Positions 1 through 5,223 of a stretch of DNA of 5,223 nucleotides are shown piece after piece. Source of the stretch: Bacteroidetes/Chlorobi group bacterium ChocPot_Mid (lineage in GTDB: Bacteria > Bacteroidota > Ignavibacteria > Kapaibacteriales > UBA2268); NCBI GenBank assembly GCA_003731675.1, contig RCNQ01000151.1:1-5223 (forward strand). Direction: 5' to 3'. The notes beneath the pieces are model-generated. The model did not search any database, had not been told where the DNA came from, and was given only the letters and a program-made list of their open reading frames with translations. A program made the translations under genes and the position numbers. The number at the start of each line of letters is the position of its first letter. Positions within the stretch are counted from its first letter, which is position 1.

Positions 1-737
1 TATCGAAAAATCCTGATTTTTCACAGATAGTAATTAACAGAGTATTAGATACCAACAGTTTTTTTTATGAGGATTTAGCTTATTATACCAAGTATTTTTG
101 GCGTGTAGGGGTAGAAGATGAAACCGAGAATATTAAATGGTCTGATATATGGTTTTTTGAAACTGAGCTGGAAACTGTTATTTCTACTATAAAAAATGAT
201 AGTTTATTGCCTTGTTCAGGAAAGATTAGTTGGGAAAGTGTTAAAGGTGCTACAGATTATAGTTTTATTTTAAGTTCAGATTCTTTGATAAATGCCGAAG
301 GAGTTCTGGAAAATAAAATAATTGATATTAAAGATCTTATTGTTAATTATTATGAATATAATCTTGAAGCGAATTTGAAGTATTTCTGGCAGGTAAGGGC
401 GAATGGAGATGGTACGCATAGCAGATGGAGTAATGTTTTTTCGTTCAGGACTGATGAAGGTATAGATGTTAAGAGTCATAATGATGATTCTTTTATTTTT
501 GAAATATCGCCTAATCCTTTCAAAGATGAAATATTCATCAGTAAGAAAATTGCTTTAAAAAGTAAGATAGAAATTAAGATATTCAATATAAAAGGGCAAG
601 AAATTGCCAAGTATATTATTGGACCGGAAAGTAATGATATAAGAATCATCTGCAATAAGTTAAGCTCAGGTATTTACAACATATTTATTCAGACTGAAGA
701 TGGAACAAAGCTATATAAAATGGTTAAAAGCGAATAA
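1..737 (+). CDS. Partial T9SS-secreted protein with FN3-like modules (3' end of gene)
   Basis: The frame is open from the left edge (first whole codon at base 3) to TAA at 735-737, giving 244 visible residues; the start lies outside the window. A TTG at 207 is not a credible start because it falls inside a module and the upstream codons continue the same fold. Residues 1-55 are the end of one FN3-like module (Y.KYFWRVG, then KWSDIWFFET). Residues 57-151 form a complete module (ISWESVKGATDY, then KYFWQVRA, then SRWSNVFSFRT). After a short Asp/Asn/Ser-rich linker, residues 168-244 match the type IX secretion sorting domain: ISPNPF at 168-173, then IKIFNIKGQEIAKY and LSSGIYNIFI. In this family the domain directs export across the outer membrane and is usually cleaved. 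The catalytic or binding part is missing, so function is unknown. A second arylsulfotransferase like the next gene, or another enzyme on the same scaffold, are both possible. Confidence 0.9.
   Translation, partial: SKNPDFSQIVINRVLDTNSFFYEDLAYYTKYFWRVGVEDETENIKWSDIWFFETELETVISTIKNDSLLPCSGKISWESVKGATDYSFILSSDSLINAEGVLENKIIDIKDLIVNYYEYNLEANLKYFWQVRANGDGTHSRWSNVFSFRTDEGIDVKSHNDDSFIFEISPNPFKDEIFISKKIALKSKIEIKIFNIKGQEIAKYIIGPESNDIRIICNKLSSGIYNIFIQTEDGTKLYKMVKSE
3..455 (+). repeat. FN3-like protein modules (one partial, one complete)
   Basis: These are the last part of one module (to about base 167) and a complete module of about 95 residues (171-455). The shared pattern is a W...V.GA..Y core strand, a Y[FW]W.V.A strand and a closing S.WS...F.F.T strand. 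The modules resemble those of the downstream gene at the protein level, but the DNA copies are clearly diverged, so these are old domain duplications rather than recent DNA repeats. They probably act as spacers or adhesive modules between a lost N-terminal domain and the sorting signal. Confidence 0.7.
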
Positions 738-750
738 TGTATTCATTTTT

Positions 751-755
751 TAAGG
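751..755 (+). promoter_or_regulatory. Probable ribosome binding site for the arylsulfotransferase gene
   Basis: TAAGG (followed by GA) matches the Shine-Dalgarno consensus and leaves 8 bases before the ATG at 764. It decides between two starts: the ATG at 737, which overlaps the upstream stop codon, has no comparable site, and starting at 764 places a compact signal peptide at the N-terminus. The SIMPL gene downstream also has a TAAGG, 6 bases before its ATG. Members of Bacteroidota often do without such sites, so this is supporting evidence only. Confidence 0.5.
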
Positions 756-763
756 GATTATAT

Positions 764-3700
764 ATGCAAAATAAAACCACATTATTTATTCTATTATTTG
801 TAATTCTGACTATTGAATTAAATGGTCAGAATTTTTGGTCTGTAACCACTTTGAATGAACCGTCTCCTGGATATTTAAAAATTGACATCGGCAATAATGG
901 TTTTTTTGGGTTGGTGGATAATTATGGAGTAATCAGGCATATTGATTCAACAGCGAGATTAAGAAATGGGAGTGTATGGAAAATGCTGAGGAACGGGAAT
1001 TGGAGCTGTTACAGGGATTCAGCTTTTTGGATATTTACTGAGAATCTTACGTTTGTTGACTCTGTACGTCCTCCTGTTGGATGGAGTTTTGATTTTCATG
1101 ATATGGAAGTACTCGATAACGGGCATTATATACTTCTTGGGTTAGAAAAAAGAGTAATGGATTTGAGTGGAATAGTTGATGGTGGTAAAAGCAATGCAAA
1201 TGTGGAAGGAGTTGTTTTGCTTGAAGTTGATGGCAACAGGAATCTTTATTGGAGCTGGAACAGTTTTGAACATTTTAGTATTTTGGATGTTACAAGTGAT
1301 ATTGATTTGACACAACCGAACATAGATTTTACACACGCAAATGCTATTGATGTTGATTTAGATGGGAATTTATTGCTTAGTTGCAGACATTTAGATGAAA
1401 TAACAAAAATAAATAAAACGACTGGTCAGATATTATGGAGATGGGGTGGAAACGAGTGCAAGAACAATGAGTTTGGTTTTATTAATGATACAATAAACGG
1501 GTTTTTTGGTTTTTCTCATCAACATGCAATTAAGGTGTTACCCAATGGGAATTATTTAATGTATGATAACGGGAATTTAAAGCCACACCAATATTCAAGG
1601 GCAGTTGAATACAGTATGAATGTCAGTAGTAAAACTGTAACAAAGATATGGGAATATAGCCACATTCCTGAGATTTTTAGTGAAAATTCAGGTAATGCTC
1701 AAAGGTTAATGAATGGTAATACTCTTATTAATTGGGGTGAGAACAAAATAACAGAAGTTGGAGTAGATGGTACTGTTAATCTTGAATTTTCGCTGATGGA
1801 ATTCTTGGCATTATACAGAGTTTATAAGCATGTGACCAAAATGAATGTATTCAGCCAGAATATTATTGGTAATGGATTATATGATTTTAATGGTAGCGGG
1901 GATAAGGAGAAAACAAAAGTAAAAATAAACATTAGTTCTTACACCGGCACAGGCAAATTAACAGTCGAAAGGCATGATTATGCTCCACCAGAAAGTAGTT
2001 TCAGTGGAGCTGATTTTAACATGTTAGCCCCATACAGATGGGTTATAAGAAAATCTGGATTAAATCAAATTGTGGGAACGATAGCGATTAAAATCAGTGA
2101 ACTTAACGGGATTGATAATCCATCAAATTTGAAAATTTATAAAAGAGACAAAGAAACAACGGGTAGTTTTACTGAATTGAATACAACCTATAATAGTGGT
2201 ACAGGTGAGTTAAGTGCCAATTTCAGTGGGTTTGGAGAGGTTATTCTTGGTAGTGTAGTACTTGGAAGAGTAAATTTGACTTATCCTTCGAACAATAAAA
2301 TAGGTGTATTGATAAACGATACATTACGCTGGTCAAAGGTTACTGGTGCGAATAGCTATATAGTTCAAGTTAGTGATGACAGTACTTTCTCTAATAAAGT
2401 TATAAATACAACTACTTCAGATATTGACAAATTAGGTTTTAACAATTTTAATTACAATAAAAGGTATTATTGGAGGGTTAAAGCAAAGAATTCGACAGAT
2501 ACATCTGATTGGTCTGCTGTTTTTAATTTTATTACAGAATTATCACCACCAATATTGAATACTCCGAAAAATAATCAATATGGAGTTTATGTTAATTCTA
2601 TCTTTACTTGGGGCAGTGTTGCAGGAGCGACAGGATATAAGATAGAGATTGCTAATGATTCTTCATTTAATGATATAGTCTATTTTAATAAAGAATGCCT
2701 TGATAATCGTGATACTGTTGAATTAAATAAATTCAACAAAGTTCATTATTACAGGGTTGCCGCTTTCAGAGAAACGGATACAAGCCGATGGTCTGAAAAG
2801 TATAAGTTTACAACAGAAATGATGATTCCGAATTTAACTGAACCGGCTGATAGTGGAATCAATCTTGATAAAAAATGTTGGTTTGCATGGGATTTTGTAC
2901 CAGGTGCAACAAGTTATCAAATTCAAATCGGAAAGGATTCATTATTTAAGGTTATTGTACTAAGGAAAGACAGTCTTACAGATAATATTCTATATTATGA
3001 CAGTTTAAAGTATAACACAGAGTACTATTGGCATGTGCGTGCAGTAAGGACAACCGATACCAGCAGATGGTCATCAACAAGGAGTTTTACAACATTGCTG
3101 GAACCAACGAAATTAGTTAGTCCTTTTAATAATTCACAAGGTATAAAAATGAATGCTTTGTTTACTTGGTCATATTCCTCAGGTGCAGAATATTATCATT
3201 TACAATTTGCTTTTAAAGATGATTTTAAGAATGTCTGGTTAGAGAAAGATTCCATCTACAACAATGAACAATTAGTAAAGGATTTACCATTAGACACATT
3301 GATTTATTGGAGAGTCAAAGCCAAAGCGGGATTGAAGCAAAGTGACTGGTCGGAGATATGGAGATTTAGAACAACCGATGAAATGAATAATAAACTTGTT
3401 GAATTACTTGAACCTGTTGATTATGGAAAGAAAATAAATGTTAATGGGCGATTGCAATGGTCTGGAGATGCTTCAATTCAATCTTATTACCTGAAGGTAT
3501 CTGATAGATTTGATTTCAGTGACTGTATTTTTGATTTAAGTGGAATTCAGGATGAATATTTCGACTATCAAAATCTGAATTACAACACTGTTTATTATTG
3601 GAAAGTAGGTGCAGAAATAAGTCAGGACAGCGTTTATTGGACTGATGCAAATCAATTTATAACAGAATTGGAAAGTCCAGCTTTGATAAGTCCTGCTGAT

Positions 3701-4243
3701 TTGAGTTTTGAACAGGAGATAACAGGTAAATTAAGTTGGGAAGAAGTCAATGGTGCAAATTATTATATGGTTAATCTTTCAATGGACTCTTCATATATTG
3801 AATTAATAGTAAATGAGCAGGTTGATAGTAATGAAATATTTTATCAATTAGATGATAGCACCACATATTATTGGAAAGTAAAAGCACTAAATGATAGTAA
3901 TGAGAGTAAATGGAGCAAAAGTTTCAGATTCGATACTAAAAAGATAATTTCTGTCACTGATTTTGATTTCAGTGGAATGATTAAAATTTATCCAAACCCT
4001 GTAAAAAACTCACTGCGTTTAGAATTAATCAACAATATGGAGCAAATTAATATTCCATCAGAATATTTTAAAATTTTAATTGTTAATGTGCTGGGAGAAA
4101 TAAAAAAAGAATTGATTTTTAGAAACAATTCTTTGGAAAGCAAAATATTGAATATTGATTTCAATGATTTATCTGATGGTATTTATATGTTGATAATAGA
4201 TGATTTGAAACACATAAAAACAATCAAGATAATCAAAGAATAG
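764..4243 (+). CDS. Arylsulfotransferase (ASST) family protein with FN3-like modules and T9SS sorting domain
   Basis: ASST enzymes move a sulfuryl group from a phenolic sulfate ester to another phenol without PAPS, through a sulfo-histidine intermediate on a six-bladed beta-propeller. In this 1159-residue protein (from ATG 764), residues 1-21 are a signal peptide (MQNKTTLFILL..., likely cut after ELNG). The propeller spans about 22-360, with blade motifs DNGHYILL, LDGNLLLS, PNGNYLMY and MNGNTLIN. Residues expected from E. coli AssT are present: H112 (HDM), H191 and N193 (HANA), R208 (SCRH) and the likely catalytic H254 (HQHA, 252-255). WRWGG at 225-229 is a further family hallmark. C232 has no nearby partner, so the short-range disulfide of E. 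coli AssT is absent. Residues 361-502 are an unassigned beta-rich region. Six FN3-like modules follow (503-1062), then a T9SS sorting domain with YPNP at 1076-1079. An in-frame ATG at 737 would add nine residues. The gene is probably in an operon with the upstream gene. Exact substrates are unknown. Confidence 0.87.
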   Translation: MQNKTTLFILLFVILTIELNGQNFWSVTTLNEPSPGYLKIDIGNNGFFGLVDNYGVIRHIDSTARLRNGSVWKMLRNGNWSCYRDSAFWIFTENLTFVDSVRPPVGWSFDFHDMEVLDNGHYILLGLEKRVMDLSGIVDGGKSNANVEGVVLLEVDGNRNLYWSWNSFEHFSILDVTSDIDLTQPNIDFTHANAIDVDLDGNLLLSCRHLDEITKINKTTGQILWRWGGNECKNNEFGFINDTINGFFGFSHQHAIKVLPNGNYLMYDNGNLKPHQYSRAVEYSMNVSSKTVTKIWEYSHIPEIFSENSGNAQRLMNGNTLINWGENKITEVGVDGTVNLEFSLMEFLALYRVYKHVTKMNVFSQNIIGNGLYDFNGSGDKEKTKVKINISSYTGTGKLTVERHDYAPPESSFSGADFNMLAPYRWVIRKSGLNQIVGTIAIKISELNGIDNPSNLKIYKRDKETTGSFTELNTTYNSGTGELSANFSGFGEVILGSVVLGRVNLTYPSNNKIGVLINDTLRWSKVTGANSYIVQVSDDSTFSNKVINTTTSDIDKLGFNNFNYNKRYYWRVKAKNSTDTSDWSAVFNFITELSPPILNTPKNNQYGVYVNSIFTWGSVAGATGYKIEIANDSSFNDIVYFNKECLDNRDTVELNKFNKVHYYRVAAFRETDTSRWSEKYKFTTEMMIPNLTEPADSGINLDKKCWFAWDFVPGATSYQIQIGKDSLFKVIVLRKDSLTDNILYYDSLKYNTEYYWHVRAVRTTDTSRWSSTRSFTTLLEPTKLVSPFNNSQGIKMNALFTWSYSSGAEYYHLQFAFKDDFKNVWLEKDSIYNNEQLVKDLPLDTLIYWRVKAKAGLKQSDWSEIWRFRTTDEMNNKLVELLEPVDYGKKINVNGRLQWSGDASIQSYYLKVSDRFDFSDCIFDLSGIQDEYFDYQNLNYNTVYYWKVGAEISQDSVYWTDANQFITELESPALISPADLSFEQEITGKLSWEEVNGANYYMVNLSMDSSYIELIVNEQVDSNEIFYQLDDSTTYYWKVKALNDSNESKWSKSFRFDTKKIISVTDFDFSGMIKIYPNPVKNSLRLELINNMEQINIPSEYFKILIVNVLGEIKKELIFRNNSLESKILNIDFNDLSDGIYMLIIDDLKHIKTIKIIKE
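2270..3949 (+). repeat. Six tandem FN3-like modules (protein-level repeat)
   Basis: The modules begin near residues 503, 597, 690, 781, 876 and 972 of the arylsulfotransferase protein, a period of 90-96 residues (about 280 bases). Each starts with a [LT].[ST]P.[DN]... segment, then F.W..V.GA..Y.[IL]Q[IV]..D..F, then YYW.V.A, and closes with TS.WS...F.T. Modules 1-3 keep a TDTS[DR]WS stretch. The fourth, fifth and sixth are more diverged; the fifth has SVYWTDANQF in place of the usual S.WS motif. Codons for the same motif differ between copies, so the repeats are old and not an assembly artefact. Assignment to the FN3 superfamily rests on pattern and length. Confidence 0.75.
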
Positions 4244-4320
4244 AAAATATGTTTGTAGTAATTTGATTTATTTGTTAATTTTGGTAAATATTCATTTTGA
4301 TAAAATTTATAAGGTATTAT
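4244..4320 (+). promoter_or_regulatory. Bacteroidota-type promoter and leader of the SIMPL gene
   Basis: TTTG at 4252-4255 is followed, after exactly 20 bases, by TAATTTTG at 4276-4283. This matches the Bacteroidota primary sigma consensus TTTG-N19-21-TAnnTTTG, with all fixed bases present. Transcription would begin near 4288-4292, leaving a leader of about 30 bases that carries TAAGG at 4310-4314, 6 bases before ATG 4321. Other TTTG words occur nearby (4262-4265 and 4271-4274), as expected in AT-rich DNA, but only this pair has the right spacing. There is no hairpin plus T-tract after the upstream stop codon, so some read-through from the preceding gene is possible. Confidence 0.6.
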
Positions 4321-5064
4321 ATGAAAGACAATGAAGCAAATACAGGTGGTCTTTTTATGTTTGGCTTATTTTTAGCAATAGGTCTAATAGTTTCTGCATT
4401 ATTTATTTCCGGGGCTTTAAAGGAAATGAAGAGTGGAAGCCAAACAATTGAAGTAAAGGGCTATGCTGAAAGAACTATTGTCTCTGATTTAGGAGTTTGG
4501 CATTGTAATATCAGGACAAGGTCTGAAAATATGGTTACAGCATATAATAAACTAAAAAGTGATATACAGACAGCTAAGGATTATTTGTTGTCCAAGGGGG
4601 TTAAGTCTGAGGAAATTACAATATCCTCTGTTAATTCTCAAAAGATTTTTAAAGTCAATGATGAAGGCAATTACACAAATATAATTATTGGATATGAGCT
4701 TGACCAGAATATCAAAGTATCATCAAAGAATATAAAACTTATTCAGATATTAGCTAATGAAGCAACATCGCTGATTGAAAAAGGCATCGAGATATTTTCA
4801 GAACCTCCCCAATTTTTTTACACGAAACTTAATGATTTGAAAGTGAAGATGCTGGGAGAGGCAACAAAGGACGCCAGAGAAAGAGCTGAGCAACTTGCTA
4901 CGAATAGTGGTAGTAAAGTAGGAAAATTAAAATCAGCTAAACAGGGAGTCTTCCAGATTACTCCAGTCAATTCTGTTGATGTATCGGATTATGGCGAATA
5001 TGATTTGAGTACTATTGAGAAATCTGTTAAAGCTGTCGTTACTGTTGAGTTCTCAATTGAATAG
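4321..5064 (+). CDS. Membrane-anchored SIMPL-domain (DUF541 / YggE-like) protein
   Basis: The product is 247 residues from ATG 4321. A TTG eight codons upstream (4297) keeps the frame open but would lie only a few bases after the predicted transcription start and lacks a ribosome binding site. Residues 10-33 form one hydrophobic helix (FMFGLFLAIGLIVSALFISG), an uncleaved signal-anchor that leaves the rest in the periplasm. Residues 42-247 follow the SIMPL domain: IEVKGYAERTIVSDLGVW at 43-60, an A.NKL..DI..AK.YLLSKGV..EEITISS helix and strand, GYELDQNIKVSS, and the helix EATKDARERAEQLATNSGSKVGKL in two halves near the C-terminus. Family members such as E. coli YggE and Brucella BP26 form oligomeric envelope assemblies and have been linked to stress tolerance, but no biochemical activity is settled. 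Nothing nearby indicates a specific partner. Confidence 0.9.
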   Translation: MKDNEANTGGLFMFGLFLAIGLIVSALFISGALKEMKSGSQTIEVKGYAERTIVSDLGVWHCNIRTRSENMVTAYNKLKSDIQTAKDYLLSKGVKSEEITISSVNSQKIFKVNDEGNYTNIIIGYELDQNIKVSSKNIKLIQILANEATSLIEKGIEIFSEPPQFFYTKLNDLKVKMLGEATKDARERAEQLATNSGSKVGKLKSAKQGVFQITPVNSVDVSDYGEYDLSTIEKSVKAVVTVEFSIE

Positions 5065-5144
5065 CTTTCATATATTTTTTATAGAAATTAAATTGACAAT
5101 GTAAAAGTTTCGTTTTCTAATACAAGAAGAAAGATTCTTCAATT
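5065..5144. other. Gap between convergent genes, with a weak hairpin
   Basis: Eighty bases separate the SIMPL stop codon from the stop codon of the minus-strand gene. A perfect 6-bp inverted repeat, GAAGAA (5126-5131) and TTCTTC (5135-5140) around a 3-base loop, sits 5 bases past the minus-strand stop. It has only two G-C pairs. The nearest T-run on the plus strand (5149-5155) is 8 bases beyond the stem and inside the opposing gene, and no T-run follows on the minus strand. A bidirectional terminator is possible but poorly supported. Confidence 0.25.
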
Positions 5145-5223
5145 CTAATTTTTTTCGGGTTCAGTGTGTATGTGTATGTCACATCTTCCAATTTTATTTT
5201 TAATTTCTTCTTCGACCTTGTGA
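5145..5223 (-). CDS. C-terminal end of a probable cation diffusion facilitator (CDF) metal transporter
   Basis: On the minus strand the frame runs from the right window edge (first whole codon at 5222-5220) to TAG at 5147-5145. It encodes 25 residues that read HKVEEEIKNKIG, then RCDIHIHTEPEKN. This fits the end of the CDF cytoplasmic dimerisation domain (ZT_dimer), where an amphipathic helix A/H..[AV]..[IV]E..I leads into a beta strand ending in IH.EP; E. coli FieF ends in a similar VIIHQDP segment. CDF proteins export Zn2+, Fe2+, Cd2+ or similar ions in exchange for protons, and the terminal His and Glu can bind metal in the cytoplasmic dimer. Only the tail is visible, so metal specificity and gene symbol cannot be given. 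The gene converges on the SIMPL gene. Confidence 0.68.
   Translation of the reverse strand, partial: HKVEEEIKNKIGRCDIHIHTEPEKN

Noticed and set aside
276..479. Minus-strand 67-codon open frame
   Set aside because: It lies opposite a well-supported coding region and has no recognisable domain or ribosome binding site.
207..737. A separate 176-codon gene starting at TTG 207
   Set aside because: The frame is open to the left edge and the preceding codons encode the rest of the same protein; the TTG lies within an FN3-like module and has no ribosome binding site.
1142..1336. Minus-strand 64-codon open frame
   Set aside because: It lies opposite the arylsulfotransferase propeller, including the conserved HANA region; its composition is that of an antisense shadow.
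764..1843. PQQ-dependent dehydrogenase or generic quinoprotein-like propeller
   Set aside because: NG[NH].L blade motifs occur in several propeller families, but the combination HDM, H.NA, SCRH, WRWGG and HQHA is specific to arylsulfotransferases.
2270..3949. Recent DNA tandem repeat or assembly artefact
   Set aside because: Repeat units agree only at protein level; codons and lengths differ between copies.
4297..4320. TTG start for the SIMPL protein, adding eight residues
   Set aside because: It would lie only a few bases from the predicted transcription start, whereas ATG 4321 has TAAGG 6 bases upstream and leads directly into the membrane anchor.
5093..5098. TTGACA as a sigma-70 -35 box
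   Set aside because: It is an isolated match with no suitable downstream gene on the plus strand, and the host seems to use Bacteroidota-type promoters.
5126..5155. Confident intrinsic terminator
   Set aside because: The 6-bp stem has only two G-C pairs and the T-run starts 8 bases after it, so it is recorded only as a weak hairpin.

Overview
The window is AT-rich and most resembles a member of the Bacteroidota / Ignavibacteriota / Kapabacteria assemblage. Three things support this. Two proteins end in a type IX secretion (Por) C-terminal sorting domain with a [YS]PNP motif. The only convincing promoter has the Bacteroidota form TTTG-N20-TAnnTTTG. Extracellular proteins carrying tandem FN3-like Y[YF]W.V.A...S.WS modules are typical of this group. 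The exact lineage cannot be read from the sequence.

Layout. (1) Bases 1-737, + strand: the 3' end of a gene whose start lies left of the window. What remains is the end of one FN3-like module, one complete module and a T9SS sorting domain. (2) Bases 764-4243, + strand: a complete gene of about 1159 codons. It has a signal peptide, an arylsulfotransferase (ASST) beta-propeller with the expected histidines, asparagine and arginine, an unassigned beta-rich linker domain, six FN3-like modules and a T9SS sorting domain. It follows gene 1 with almost no gap and is probably co-transcribed with it. (3) Bases 4244-4320: an intergenic region with a well-matched Bacteroidota promoter. (4) Bases 4321-5064, + strand: a membrane-anchored SIMPL-domain (DUF541, YggE-like) protein. 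(5) Bases 5065-5144: a short gap between convergent genes. (6) Bases 5145-5223, - strand: the last 25 codons of a probable cation diffusion facilitator (CDF) metal transporter, too short to be caught by ordinary ORF calling.

How the genes fit together. Genes 1 and 2 look like two exported, surface-displayed or released proteins that use the same secretion route and the same spacer modules; gene 2 would bring a PAPS-independent sulfotransferase activity outside the cell. The SIMPL protein has its own promoter and no evident functional tie to them, and neither does the CDF transporter. I see no mobile element, CRISPR array, tRNA or rRNA. The most distinctive item is the ASST catalytic domain built into a T9SS cargo architecture; I do not see a clearly new multi-gene system.
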